A DNA stretch of 64,000 bases. Source: Nocardia harenae NBRC 108248 (lineage in GTDB: Bacteria > Actinomycetota > Actinomycetes > Mycobacteriales > Mycobacteriaceae). The notes beneath the pieces are model-generated. The model was not told where the DNA came from. It made no database searches and saw only the letters and a program-made list of their open reading frames with translations. Below, piece after piece: positions 30,810-39,629 of the stretch. The position numbers and the translations under genes are program-made. Position 1 is the first letter of the stretch; each line of letters begins with the position of its first letter. The stretch lies in contig NZ_BDBH01000002.1 of the NCBI RefSeq assembly GCF_001612885.1, forward strand, positions 124,016 to 188,015, read 5' to 3'.

Positions 30810-31133
30810 TCAGATCGCGATCTGGTGCTGCCGCTGGGCCTGGAAGAAGTCGGCCCAGGAGGTCACCTCCGGGTGCTGCTTGAGCAGCGCGCGGCGCTGG
30901 CGCTCGGTCATGCCGCCCCACACCCCGAACTCGACGCGGTTGTCGAGCGCGTCGGCCCCGCACTGCATGAGCACCGGGCAGTGGCGGCAGATCGTCGCCG
31001 CCTTGCGCTGCGCCGCACCGCGAACGAACAGCTGGTCGGGATCCACTTCCTTGCACCTGGCCTCGGAGACCCAGGCGATCCGCGCCTCGGCCTGCTCCAC
31101 GTTCAACCGAGCGATGGGGGTTGTCATATGCAT
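30810..31133 (-). CDS. whiB4: WhiB4-type iron-sulfur transcription regulator
   Basis: 107 residues. Four cysteines in the WhiB pattern (EARCKEVDP, then ICRHCPVLMQCGAD) hold an oxygen-sensitive 4Fe-4S cluster. The GVWGG turn and a basic tail (MTERQRRALLKQHPEV) complete the DNA-binding part. In mycobacteria WhiB4 senses redox stress and tunes antioxidant genes. ATG 31133 is preferred (AAGGGG upstream); another ATG lies two codons later. A near-consensus CRP site lies 111 bases upstream. Confidence 0.94.
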   Translation of the reverse strand: MHMTTPIARLNVEQAEARIAWVSEARCKEVDPDQLFVRGAAQRKAATICRHCPVLMQCGADALDNRVEFGVWGGMTERQRRALLKQHPEVTSWADFFQAQRQHQIAI

Positions 31134-31481
31134 TTGGTGTGCCCCTTTGCAGTCCGAACACCGTATGAACCGGCGCTCCGGAATCGCGTTCAGTACGCGG
31201 CAACCCAGACCCCGCTGCGCACTGCACCACATTCCACTTTGAGTGTTAGCTCTATCACACTGGGTTCTCAATCTAGGTAAAGGTTGAGGACAACGCAAGA
31301 CCGGGCTCGAACCTTTTTGGTACGTCCGTGCCTGGGACGCAAGTACCGAACCGTCCGGTTGGGCCGACTCGCTGGGAAAACCCCACGACACGCCCACTTC
31401 GGCGGACACCGCCGTCCGGCAGCGTGTCATTCGGTGTGCGCACCTCGCAGACGGATCCCGTCCACCCCGTAGTCTGGCGGC
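31134..31481. other. Divergent promoter region of whiB4 and ponA2
   Basis: 348 bases without a gene. The whiB4 side holds a CRP-like palindrome (31244-31259) and, on the minus strand, a TTGAGA -35 candidate at 31263-31268. The ponA2 side ends in a TAGTCT -10 only 6 bases before the GTG. Between them lies a region with short repeated blocks and no coding signal. Confidence 0.6.
31244..31259. promoter_or_regulatory. Near-consensus CRP site upstream of whiB4
   Basis: TGTTA-N6-TCACA differs from the CRP consensus by one base. On the minus strand it falls directly downstream of a TTGAGA -35 candidate, so binding would probably repress or modulate whiB4. Confidence 0.5.
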
Positions 31482-33851
31482 GTGCCGATGACACGAACAC
31501 TCGCGAAACTGGCCGGCAGCTGCGTGCTCGCCGCCGTGCTCGTCGCGGGGCTGTTGTTCCCGCTCGCCGGTGGTTTCGGGTTCGTCTCCAATCGCGCCGC
31601 CGACGCCGTCGACAATGTCTCCGCCGAGCTGGTCGAGGGCACCGTCCCCGCCGTCTCCACCATGGTCGACACCGCGGGCAACCCGATCGCCTGGCTGTAC
31701 GAGCAGCGCCGGTTCGAGGTGCCGAGCGACCGGATCGCCAACAACATGAAGCTCGCGATCGTCTCGATCGAGGACCGCCGCTTCGCCGAGCACGAGGGCG
31801 TCGACTGGCAGGGCACGCTGCGCGCCTTCCTCACCAACTCGGCCAGCGGCGAGGTGCAGCAGGGCGCCTCCACCCTCGACCAGCAGTACGTGAAGAACTT
31901 CCAGCTGCTCGTGGTCGCCAAGACCGACGCGGAGCGGCGCGCGGCGATCGAGACCACCCCGGCGCGCAAGATCCGCGAGATCCGGATGGCGCTGACGCTG
32001 GACCGCGAGCTCACCAAGGACGAGATCCTCACCCGCTACCTGAACCTGGTGCCCTTCGGCAACAGCTCCTACGGCATCCAGGACGCCGCGCAGACCTACT
32101 TCGGCGTCGACGCCGCGGATCTGAACGTGGCACAGTCGGCCATGCTCGCCGGCATGGTGCAGAGCTCGTCCAAGCTCAACCCGTACACGAACAAGGACGG
32201 CGTGCTGCAGCGGCGCAACACCGTCCTGGACACCATGATCCAGAACATCCCGAGCCGGGCCGACGAGTTCCGCGCCGCCAAGACCGAGCCGCTCGGCGTG
32301 CTGCCCGAGCCCAAGGGGCTGCCGCGCGGCTGCATCGCCGCCAACGACCGCGGCTTCTTCTGCGACTACGCGCTGCAGTACCTGGCCAACTCGGGCATCA
32401 GCCGGGAGCAGGTGGACAAGGGCGGGTACCTGATCCGCACCACGCTCGACCCGGCCGTGCAGGACTCGGTGCGCGATGCGGTCGCGGGCGCCGCCGACCC
32501 CAACCTGGCGAATATCGCCGAGGTGATGTCGGTGGTAGCGCCCGGCGAGAACTCGCACGACGTGGTCGCCATGGCGAGCAGCAGGCGCTACGGCCTCGAC
32601 CCGGACGCCAACGAGACCGTGCAGCCACAGCCGTACTCCATGGTCGGCGACGGGGCCGGCTCGATCTTCAAGCTCTTCACCACCGCCGCCGCGATGGAGA
32701 AGGGGCTCGGCATCAACGCCCAGCTGGACGTGCCGAATCGCTTCGAGGCCAAGGGGATGGGCAACGGCGGCGCCCGGGGCTGTCCGGCGGCCACCTACTG
32801 CGTGGAGAACGCGGGCAGGTACAAGTCGCCGATGTCGGTCACCGAGGCGCTCGCGACCTCGCCGAACACCACCTTCGTCAAGCTGATCCAGGCGGTCGGG
32901 GTGGCGCCGACGGTCGATATGGCGGTCCGGCTCGGGCTGCGCTCGTACACCGAGCCGGGCACCTCCGGATTCAGCAACCAGAGCCTGGCCGACATGGTCA
33001 AGGAGCAGAACCTCGGCTCCTTCACCCTCGGCCCGGTCGCGATCAACCCGCTCGAGCTCTCCAACGTCGCGGCCACGCTGGCCTCCGGCGGCCGGTGGTG
33101 CCCGCCGTCGCCGATCCGGGAGGTCATCGACCGGCAGGGCAAGCAGGTTCCGCTCACCCAGCAGGCCTGCGAGCAGGTGGTCGAGCCCGGGCTGGCGCAG
33201 ACCCTCGCCAACGCCATGAGCAAGGACGACACCGAGGGCACCGCCGCGGGCTCGGCGCGGGCCACCGGCTGGAACGCGCCCGCCTCCGGCAAGACCGGCA
33301 CCACCGAGAGCCACCGCTCCTCCGGCTTCCTCGGCTTCACCAACTCGCTGGCCGCCGCGGTCTACGTCTACGGCGACAGCCCGACGCCCGGCGAGATCTG
33401 CTCCTTCCCGCTGCGCAACTGCGGGAGCGGAGATCTCTTCGGTGGCAACGAGCCCGCGCGCACCTGGTTCAACGCCATCAAGCCGGTGCTCGGGCAGTAC
33501 CCGCCGCCCGCGCTGCCGCCGCTGGACGACAAGTACGTGCGCGGGTCGAACCAGGCGCAGGTGCCGGACGTCAGCAATATGTCCCAGGGTGATGCCACCT
33601 CGGCGCTCACCAGGGCCGGGTTCCAGGTGACCGCGGTGACGCAGGGTGGGGCCGCCCCGAAGGGGACGGTCATGGGCACCGCGCCGAACGGATCGGCGAT
33701 TCCGGGGTCGGTGATCACGATCTACGTCAGCGACGGGACCCAGCGCCAAGCGCCGAGCCCGACGCCGGGGCCTGCCCCCGCGCCTGCGGCGCCCGGCTTG
33801 CCGCCGCTGCGGCTGCCGCCGATTCCCATCCCGATCCCCATCCCCCGCTGA
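31482..33851 (+). CDS. ponA2: Bifunctional class A penicillin-binding protein PonA2 with PASTA domain
   Basis: 789 residues. After a single membrane anchor (SCVLAAVLVAGLLFPLAGGF) comes the glycosyltransferase domain (SIEDRRFAEHEGVDWQGTLRA and NLVPFGNSSYGIQ). The transpeptidase follows with active-site GSIFK, SPN and KTGTTE motifs. A C-terminal PASTA domain (VPDVSNMSQGDATSALTRAG) and a proline-rich tail end the protein. It polymerises and cross-links peptidoglycan. GTG 31482 lies 6 bases after a TAGTCT -10, so the message is likely leaderless; an ATG two codons later is also possible. Confidence 0.95.
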   Translation: MPMTRTLAKLAGSCVLAAVLVAGLLFPLAGGFGFVSNRAADAVDNVSAELVEGTVPAVSTMVDTAGNPIAWLYEQRRFEVPSDRIANNMKLAIVSIEDRRFAEHEGVDWQGTLRAFLTNSASGEVQQGASTLDQQYVKNFQLLVVAKTDAERRAAIETTPARKIREIRMALTLDRELTKDEILTRYLNLVPFGNSSYGIQDAAQTYFGVDAADLNVAQSAMLAGMVQSSSKLNPYTNKDGVLQRRNTVLDTMIQNIPSRADEFRAAKTEPLGVLPEPKGLPRGCIAANDRGFFCDYALQYLANSGISREQVDKGGYLIRTTLDPAVQDSVRDAVAGAADPNLANIAEVMSVVAPGENSHDVVAMASSRRYGLDPDANETVQPQPYSMVGDGAGSIFKLFTTAAAMEKGLGINAQLDVPNRFEAKGMGNGGARGCPAATYCVENAGRYKSPMSVTEALATSPNTTFVKLIQAVGVAPTVDMAVRLGLRSYTEPGTSGFSNQSLADMVKEQNLGSFTLGPVAINPLELSNVAATLASGGRWCPPSPIREVIDRQGKQVPLTQQACEQVVEPGLAQTLANAMSKDDTEGTAAGSARATGWNAPASGKTGTTESHRSSGFLGFTNSLAAAVYVYGDSPTPGEICSFPLRNCGSGDLFGGNEPARTWFNAIKPVLGQYPPPALPPLDDKYVRGSNQAQVPDVSNMSQGDATSALTRAGFQVTAVTQGGAAPKGTVMGTAPNGSAIPGSVITIYVSDGTQRQAPSPTPGPAPAPAAPGLPPLRLPPIPIPIPIPR

Positions 33852-33856
33852 CCCGA

Positions 33857-33889
33857 AATTGCCCCCGGCCTCGAAGGCCGGGGGCAATT
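33857..33889 (+). terminator. Terminator hairpin after ponA2
   Basis: Perfect 14-bp stem (33857-33870 with 33876-33889) and a 5-base loop, six bases past the ponA2 stop. There is no T-tract, which is common in this group. Confidence 0.75.
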
Positions 33890-33975
33890 GGCGGTGGGCC
33901 GAGGGCCAGGGCCGCAGGGGCGGAGAAGCGCTCGGCTGGAGCGCGAACCGGAGGCCCGGGATGGGGCCGCACCGC

Positions 33976-34440
33976 TCAGAGCCGGGCTTTGACCGCGGCC
34001 GAGATGCGGGAGCCATCCGCCTTGCCCGCGGCGAGAGCGGTCGCGATCTTCATGACCTGACCCATCTGCCGCATCCCCGGCCGCTCCCCGAGCTCCTCCG
34101 CGACCTGCGCGATGGCGGTGTCGGCGAGATCCGCCACCTCCGCCTCGGTGAGCTGCGTCGGCAGGTACTCGTCGATGATCCTGGCCTCGGCGTGCTCGTT
34201 GGCGGCGAGCTCGCCGCGGCCGTTCTGGGCGTACACCTCCGCCGCCTCGCCGCGCTTCTTCGCCTCCTTCTGCAGCACGGAGACCACTTCGGCGTCGGTG
34301 AGTTCGCGCGCCTCGGACCCCGCCGTCTCGGCGGTCTGGATCGCGGCGAGCAGCATCCGGACGGTGCCGAGACGCAGGGTGTCCTTGGCTTTCAGCGCGG
34401 TGGTGAGATCCGCCCGCAGCTGCGACTTCAGTTCCGACAT
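33976..34440 (-). CDS. GatB/YqeY domain protein
   Basis: 154 residues of the YqeY family, related to the tail domain of the tRNA amidotransferase subunit GatB. Visible family features are LKSQLRADLTTALKAKD at the start, VLQKEAKKRGEA in the middle and GMRQMGQVMKI near the end. The family may touch tRNA or amidotransferase function, but its role is not settled. Start ATG at 34440, transcribed away from the phosphoesterase gene. Confidence 0.92.
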   Translation of the reverse strand: MSELKSQLRADLTTALKAKDTLRLGTVRMLLAAIQTAETAGSEARELTDAEVVSVLQKEAKKRGEAAEVYAQNGRGELAANEHAEARIIDEYLPTQLTEAEVADLADTAIAQVAEELGERPGMRQMGQVMKIATALAAGKADGSRISAAVKARL

Positions 34441-34551
34441 ACCCCCACGCTAGCCCGTCCCGCGCCCACCTCCCAGCGCATTTGCGCTCGTGGCACCCGC
34501 TGTGCGAGAACACACGGGGCAGGACCGGCCGGGCTCACCTATGCTGGGCAA

Positions 34552-35514
34552 ATGCCCGTCATCACGACCTCCGCCGTCGGACGCGCCGCAACGGTGGCCG
34601 CGGGAGCCGCGGTCGCCGGAATCGGTTACGCCTCCCTCGTCGAGCGCAATGCGTTCGTGCTCAGGGAGACGACCATGCCGGTGCTGCAGCCCGGGTCGTC
34701 GTCACTGCGGGTGCTGCACATCAGCGACCTGCACATGACGCCGAACCAGAAGCTCAAGCAGCAGTGGCTGCGCGACCTGGACCGGCTGGAGCCGGACCTG
34801 GTGGTGAACACCGGCGACAACCTGTCGCACCAGAAGGCGGTGCCCGCCGTCGTGCAGTCGCTCGGCAGCCTGCTCTCCCGCCCCGGGCTCTTCGTGTTCG
34901 GCAGCAACGATTACTTCGCCCCGGTGCCGAAGAACCCGCTCAAGTACTTCCAGAAGGACCACCGCCGCACCTACGGCGCCCCGCTGCCCTGGCAGGATCT
35001 GCGCGCGGCGTTCAACGAGCGCGGCTGGCTCGACCTCACGCACGTACGCCGCGATCTCGAGATCGGCGGCATCCGGATCGCCACCGCCGGGGTGGACGAC
35101 CCGCACCTGCAGCGCGACCGCTACGACACCATCGCCGGCCCGCCGAACCCGCTGGCGGACCTGCGGATCGGGCTCACCCACTCGCCCGAGCCCCGGGTCC
35201 TCGACCGCTTCGCCGCCGACGGCTACGACCTGGTGCTGGCCGGGCACACGCACGGCGGCCAGCTCTGCGTGCCCGGTTTCGGTGCGCTGGTGACCAATTG
35301 CGGCATCGACCGGGCCAGGGTCAAGGGGCCGTCCAGCTGGGGCGAGCACACCAAGCTGCACGTCTCGGCGGGCATCGGCACCTCGCCGTGGGCGCCGTAC
35401 CGCTTCTGCTGCCGCCCGGAGGCCACGCTGCTGACCCTGGTGGCCGCGCCGCCCAAGCAGCCGTCGACCGAAACCGGCCGAGGCCGTTCGGCTTCGGCGG
35501 CCGTCGCCCGCTAA
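34552..35514 (+). CDS. Membrane-anchored metallophosphoesterase (Rv3683 type)
   Basis: 320 residues of the calcineurin-like phosphoesterase family. An N-terminal hydrophobic segment (AATVAAGAAVAGIGYASLV) leads to metal-binding motifs HISDLHM, NTGDN, FGSNDY and LAGHTHGGQLCVPG. This YkuE/LpxH-like group acts on phospholipid-type or nucleotide substrates; the exact substrate is unknown. A TATGCT -10 lies 6 bases before ATG 34552, so it is likely leaderless. Confidence 0.9.
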   Translation: MPVITTSAVGRAATVAAGAAVAGIGYASLVERNAFVLRETTMPVLQPGSSSLRVLHISDLHMTPNQKLKQQWLRDLDRLEPDLVVNTGDNLSHQKAVPAVVQSLGSLLSRPGLFVFGSNDYFAPVPKNPLKYFQKDHRRTYGAPLPWQDLRAAFNERGWLDLTHVRRDLEIGGIRIATAGVDDPHLQRDRYDTIAGPPNPLADLRIGLTHSPEPRVLDRFAADGYDLVLAGHTHGGQLCVPGFGALVTNCGIDRARVKGPSSWGEHTKLHVSAGIGTSPWAPYRFCCRPEATLLTLVAAPPKQPSTETGRGRSASAAVAR

Positions 35515-35555
35515 GGTCGCGTCCCGAAGCTGACAGTCAGGCAGGGGGCGCCACA

Positions 35556-36506
35556 TTGGCAGAAACCGATGCGCAACGCACCGACCGGGCCGTATGGGGG
35601 CAACCGGGGGCGCCGCGAGTAGTTCCGGAATCCGCTGTGGCGGGGCGCGAAGCCCCGCCGCGACCGACATTTCCGGCCGGTTCCGCATCACCGTCGGTGA
35701 CCGGCTCGTGGCAGGCGGCCACCGCGGTCCAGGATCGTGATCCCGGAAGGCCCGCGGTACCGCCGCCCCACGATTTCGACGCCTTCCTCGCGGAGTACCG
35801 CGCCCGGCCGAGCGGCCAGGGCAAGACCCTGCCCGCCGCGGGCGCCGCCGTGCTCGCGTTCGCGGCCGCCGCCACCGCCGTCGCCGTCGCCCGCGGCTCG
35901 GACGATCCGGAGAGCGGGGCTCCCCCGCTGGTCAGCGCGCTCACCAGCGACGCACCGGCCAGCGTCGCCGTGCCGCCGCCGGTGCTCCCCGGCTACCGGG
36001 TGGTGGCCGCGCCGGACCGCGACGCCGCGTACGACGTCCCGGCGGGCTGGCACATCGCCCCCGCGGACACCGTGGCCGGATTCGGCCGCGCCCCGGACGC
36101 GCTCACCGGCAAGGGCTACGCCACCGACGGCCGCGACTACTGCCCCGGCTCCACCCGCACCGTCGCCTTCCTCACCGCCGCCGACGAGGGGGATTCCGCC
36201 GCCGCGGCCACCGCCATCGGCGCCAAGGCGGCCCGCCTCGCCTACGCCGACCCCGGCGCCGCCGCCCCCGCCGAGCCACTGCGCTCCCTGGACGGCGGTC
36301 AGCAGGGCATGTTCGTGGAGACCAGGGGCCGGATCGCGCGGCCCGCGCCCGGCTGCGCCGCCGAGTACGCCGTGTACACCTGGGCCGCCCCGAGCACCAA
36401 TGGCAGCTTCGTCATGGTGATCGCCGCCGACATCGGCGTCCCGCAGGCGCTCGACGCCGCGGGCGCCAAGCGCGTCTTCAGCACCATCCGACCCTACGAA
36501 CCCTGA
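35556..36506 (+). CDS. Single-pass membrane protein with an extracellular domain, function unknown
   Basis: 316 residues. A proline-rich cytoplasmic N-terminus (about 95 residues), one membrane helix (AAGAAVLAFAAAATAVAVA) and an extracellular domain of about 180 residues. That domain begins LPGYRVVAAPDRDAAYDVPAGW and ends FVMVIAADIG...VFSTIRPY. Proteins with this layout are common in Nocardia. Two cysteines (RDYCPGS and APGCAAEY) could form a disulfide outside the cell. TTG 35556 is chosen because of the AGGGGG site; no ATG or GTG fits. No function is assigned. Confidence 0.8.
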   Translation: MAETDAQRTDRAVWGQPGAPRVVPESAVAGREAPPRPTFPAGSASPSVTGSWQAATAVQDRDPGRPAVPPPHDFDAFLAEYRARPSGQGKTLPAAGAAVLAFAAAATAVAVARGSDDPESGAPPLVSALTSDAPASVAVPPPVLPGYRVVAAPDRDAAYDVPAGWHIAPADTVAGFGRAPDALTGKGYATDGRDYCPGSTRTVAFLTAADEGDSAAAATAIGAKAARLAYADPGAAAPAEPLRSLDGGQQGMFVETRGRIARPAPGCAAEYAVYTWAAPSTNGSFVMVIAADIGVPQALDAAGAKRVFSTIRPYEP

Positions 36507-36567
36507 CTGACCTGCCAATTTAACGTCCAGAGGTCCCCTGTTGTAAGCTACTTCAGGTTCTCCTCCC

Positions 36568-36642
<75 letters not shown>

Positions 36643-36662
36643 TCGTGTGGTTGAGACACGAA

Positions 36663-36697
36663 GAAGCCCCTGGCCGTCAGGTCAGGGGCTTCTCTTG
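36663..36697 (+). terminator. Terminator after tRNA-Pro
   Basis: GAAGCCCCTG and CAGGGGCTTC arms (36663-36672, 36683-36692) with a 10-base loop, followed by TCTTGT, 21 bases past the tRNA. Confidence 0.8.
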
Positions 36698-36826
36698 TCG
36701 GTGACCACGTGCCCTCCGGCAGGCAAATCATGCGTTCGACCGACTGATCTCCGAAAACGACGGCACTAATCTAGAGCCGAGTCGAAACCAGAAAGTCGGC
36801 TACCGAATCCGCCAACGGAGTATCGA

Positions 36827-37204
36827 ATGGGCCTGTTCTCTCGCGCACCGGCACCGCACCCGAATTTCGTGCAACTCTGCCATCGCGTCATCGCCGAGTC
36901 CGGCCGCAATCCGGCAGAGATCGATTTCGGTCATCTCATGAGCGTGTTCGGCAAGATCCTCGAGACGACGGCGCGGAAGCATGTGCCGGGGCGCGGCGAC
37001 GAAGTCCGCGCTGTGATCATGCAGAGCTTCGCCGTCAGGGACACCGAGGCACCGTGGCTGTTCCTGCAGAGCCTGGGACGCCCCGGGGTCCGGGCGTCGG
37101 ACGAGATCGTCGACTTCCTACACGAGAACATCGGCGAAATCGTCAAAAGGACGCGCAATGGTCAATACGACCGCAAAGCCGACAGCCCCGATCAACAGCA
37201 CTGA
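36827..37204 (+). CDS. Hypothetical protein, 125 residues
   Basis: I do not recognise a family. The protein is mixed helical and soluble (NFVQLCHRVIAESGRNPAEI; FVQ...GEIVKRTRNGQY) with no signal or membrane segment. ATG 36827 follows a clear CGGAG site. G+C content is lower than in the surrounding genes and codon use is less biased, hinting at recent arrival. It lies just after tRNA-Pro, a usual integration spot, and just before a second small gene 30 bases downstream. Confidence 0.7.
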   Translation: MGLFSRAPAPHPNFVQLCHRVIAESGRNPAEIDFGHLMSVFGKILETTARKHVPGRGDEVRAVIMQSFAVRDTEAPWLFLQSLGRPGVRASDEIVDFLHENIGEIVKRTRNGQYDRKADSPDQQH

Positions 37205-37234
37205 TTCCGTCGGAAACCCACAAAGGAGAGACAA

Positions 37235-37390
37235 ATGGCTCAGTCCGATCAGGAAGTACGCAACGCCATCGCCCGGGTGAAGAATTCCCCCGACCACGCC
37301 AGCGATGCGGACTGGAAGGTCGTCAACGATTTCGCCCGTCTCGCCGGCACCCTCGGCAACCTCGCGCGGGAAGCGATCAAGGGGCGCTGA
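37235..37390 (+). CDS. Hypothetical small protein, 51 residues
   Basis: Begins MAQSDQEVRNAIARVKNSPD and ends LGNLAREAIKGR. It is charged, helical and cytosolic. It has a textbook AAAGGAG site 8 bases before ATG 37235 and is probably co-transcribed with the 125-residue gene upstream. No family recognised. Confidence 0.72.
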   Translation: MAQSDQEVRNAIARVKNSPDHASDADWKVVNDFARLAGTLGNLAREAIKGR

Positions 37391-37509
37391 GGCGCACCCG
37401 TTCCGTCCGGGTGACTCCCACCCGACAGCCCTCGGCCGGCTCGACCGCCCGGGGGCTGTCGGCGTTTCCGGCTTGACCTTCGACCCGCTCGAAGCCCGAG
37501 GATGGCGGC

Positions 37510-38580
37510 ATGCCGGACGAACTCATGCCGATCGGGGAATTCGCGCGCCGCAGCGGACTCACTGCCAGCGCGCTGCGGTTCTACGCCGATACCGGGGTGC
37601 TGCTGCCCGCCGAGGTGGATGCGGTGACCGGGTATCGGTACTACGCCGCGGAGCAGGTGGAGCGGGCCGGGGTGTTGCGCCGGTTGCGGGAGATGAGGAT
37701 GCCGCTGGGGCCGGTGCTGCGCGTGCTCGACGGGGATCCGGAGCAGGCCGTGCGGCTGGTCCGGGAGCACGCGGCCGCGGTGGCCGCCGAGGCGGCGCTG
37801 GCGCAGCGCACCGCTGCCGAGCTGGAGGCGGCGCTCGGGGTTGCGCCGGAGGTGGTCGTCGGGGCCGTGAAGGGGCCGGTGCTGGCGGCGGCGATCGAAC
37901 AGGTGCTGGCGGCAACCGGTGTCGACCCGGCGCTGCCGGTGCTGGAGGGGGTGTGCCTGGAGGCTTTGCCGGATGCGGTGATCGTGACCGCCACCGACAG
38001 GTATCGGCTCTCCACCCGGACCATGGCTCCGGTCGAGGCGCCCGCCACGAACTGGGCGGGGACGATCGCGGGGGCCGATCTGCGCGCGGCGGTGCCGGAG
38101 ATCCGGCGGACACCGGTGGTCGCGCTGCGCGCCACCGCGCACCGCCTGGAGCTGGGCGCGCGGAGCTGCCGCATCCTGCCGGACGACTTCCCGGACTACC
38201 GCGGCATGCTCGCCGCGCTCTCCGAAATCGTGACCAGGGTGACGGTCGGCCGAGAACCGCTGCTCCGCGCGCTGGAGGAGCATCGGGGCGGCGAGATCGC
38301 GATGCACGCGACCGGCGAACCCAATCTCGGCGGCACCGTGCCACCCGCCACCGGCGAAGTCCGCATCGGCGGCACCGCGCTGTCCGCGACCGTCATGGGC
38401 AGCCCACTGACCCTGCACTTCGACCCCGCCGTCCTGCACCCGGCCATCGCCACCGCCATCGGCCCCGACCTCCTGCTCGACCTGCGCGGCCCGGCCCAGC
38501 CGATCACCCTGCGCTCGGCCGACCGCGGCGACCTCACCACCCTCGCCATGCCCATCCACCCACGAAACGGAACCCCATGA
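37510..38580 (+). CDS. MerR-family HTH protein fused to DNA polymerase sliding-clamp-like domains
   Basis: 356 residues. Residues 1-75 form a MerR winged helix (MPIGEFARRSGLTASALRFY, then VDAVTGYRYYAAEQVERAGV). A helical linker of about 40 residues follows. Residues about 115-215 resemble DnaN domain II: LPVLEGVCLEA, then TATDRYRLSTR and the clamp hallmark DDFPDYRGM. Residues 216-355 resemble domain III, starting with VTVGREPLLRALEEH and ending LTTLAMPIHP. Two clamp-like domains instead of three would need a trimer to close a ring. Its ligand and target are unknown. ATG 37510 has only a weak ribosome site. The partner gene overlaps its stop. Confidence 0.85.
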   Translation: MPDELMPIGEFARRSGLTASALRFYADTGVLLPAEVDAVTGYRYYAAEQVERAGVLRRLREMRMPLGPVLRVLDGDPEQAVRLVREHAAAVAAEAALAQRTAAELEAALGVAPEVVVGAVKGPVLAAAIEQVLAATGVDPALPVLEGVCLEALPDAVIVTATDRYRLSTRTMAPVEAPATNWAGTIAGADLRAAVPEIRRTPVVALRATAHRLELGARSCRILPDDFPDYRGMLAALSEIVTRVTVGREPLLRALEEHRGGEIAMHATGEPNLGGTVPPATGEVRIGGTALSATVMGSPLTLHFDPAVLHPAIATAIGPDLLLDLRGPAQPITLRSADRGDLTTLAMPIHPRNGTP

Positions 38581-39047
38581 CCGACCCCACCATGACCGCC
38601 ATCCTCGCCGCCGTCGGCACCGGCCGCGACGGCGACACCGCCACCGCCCGCACCGCCCTGCTCGAGCTCTGGGCGGGCATCGGCCCGGCGGGCGACCCGC
38701 TGCACCGCTGCACCCTCGCGCACTACCTCGCCGACCTCTACGACGACCCCGCCGAGTCCCTCGCCTGGAATATCCGTGCCCTCGACGCCGCCGACACCGT
38801 CACCGACGACCGGGTGCGGGACGTGCACGAAAGCCTGCACATCGCAGGCTTCTACCCCTCCCTGCACCTGAACCTCGCCGACGACTACCGCCGCCTCGGC
38901 TCCCTCACCCCCGCCGCCGAACACCTCGCCCTGGCCAGGCAGCACGCCCCGGCCCTCGGCCCGGACCCGTACGGCGACCTCATCCGCGGCGCCATCGACG
39001 GCGTCGGCGCGGCCATCGCCAGCGGCGACACCGCGCCGCGCGGCTGA
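38577..39047 (+). CDS. Helical-repeat (TPR-like) partner of the MerR-clamp protein
   Basis: 156 residues coupled to the MerR-clamp gene by an ATGA overlap. The pattern ALLELWAGIGPAGDPLHRCTLA followed by HYLADLYDDPAESLAWNIRAL and AAEHLALARQHAPALG suggests tetratricopeptide-like helices. No catalytic motif is evident. Tight coupling suggests that the two proteins act together. Confidence 0.75.
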   Translation: MTDPTMTAILAAVGTGRDGDTATARTALLELWAGIGPAGDPLHRCTLAHYLADLYDDPAESLAWNIRALDAADTVTDDRVRDVHESLHIAGFYPSLHLNLADDYRRLGSLTPAAEHLALARQHAPALGPDPYGDLIRGAIDGVGAAIASGDTAPRG

Positions 39048-39629
39048 TCAGACCGGGATTCGCGGGCTCTCCAGGAAGGGGATGACGAAGGCGCGCAGCA
39101 GTTCTCGCTCCTCGTCCGGCTCGGCGGGCATGGTGAGCAGCGAGACCACGCTGCGCACCAGCCAGCGGCCGAGACGGCGGGCGGCGGCGGGCTCCAGGTC
39201 GGGGCGGAGGCTCGCGACGAAGTTGCGGGCGAGCAGCTCGACGGCGTCCGAGGAGTCGGCGAGCTGGGCGACGACGCCCGCGTTCACCGGCTCGAACCAG
39301 ACGGCCAGGTACTCGGTGCCGCGCACCGCGGCGAGCACCGCGATCAGGGTGTCGAGCAGGGCGGCGGGGTCGGCGACGGCGCCGCGCTCGCGCCAGACCC
39401 GGGCCACGACGCGCTGCGCCTCCCGGTCGGCGAAGGCGACGAAGAGCGCCTGCCGGTTCGGGAAGTAGCGGTACAGGGTGGCGCGCGAGCAGCCTGCCGC
39501 GGCGGCGACCTCGGCCATCCCGACCCCGGAGACCCCGGCCAGACCGCGCGCCCGGAAGAGGCTGCGGACCCCGTCCAGGATGCGGTCGGCGGCGAGCTCG
39601 GTGCGCGGGCCGGCCAGCCAGTCGCTCAC
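39048..39629 (-). CDS. TetR-family transcription regulator
   Basis: 193 residues. The N-terminal helix-turn-helix reads VGMAEVAAAAGCSRATLYRYFPNRQALF; the C-terminal ligand domain is not recognisable. GTG 39629 overlaps the stop codon of the P450 gene upstream (ATGA), so regulator and enzyme form one operon. A likely operator is the palindrome at 40872-40883 in front of the P450 gene. Confidence 0.9.
   Translation of the reverse strand: MSDWLAGPRTELAADRILDGVRSLFRARGLAGVSGVGMAEVAAAAGCSRATLYRYFPNRQALFVAFADREAQRVVARVWRERGAVADPAALLDTLIAVLAAVRGTEYLAVWFEPVNAGVVAQLADSSDAVELLARNFVASLRPDLEPAAARRLGRWLVRSVVSLLTMPAEPDEERELLRAFVIPFLESPRIPV

Noticed and set aside
30810..34016. 1068-codon minus-strand frame ending in WhiB4
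   Set aside because: Only the last 107 codons are real; the rest is antisense to ponA2.
37158..37277. 39-codon frame MVNTTAKPTAPINS overlapping two small genes
   Set aside because: AAAGGA precedes it, but it overlaps both neighbours out of frame and reads like a shadow.
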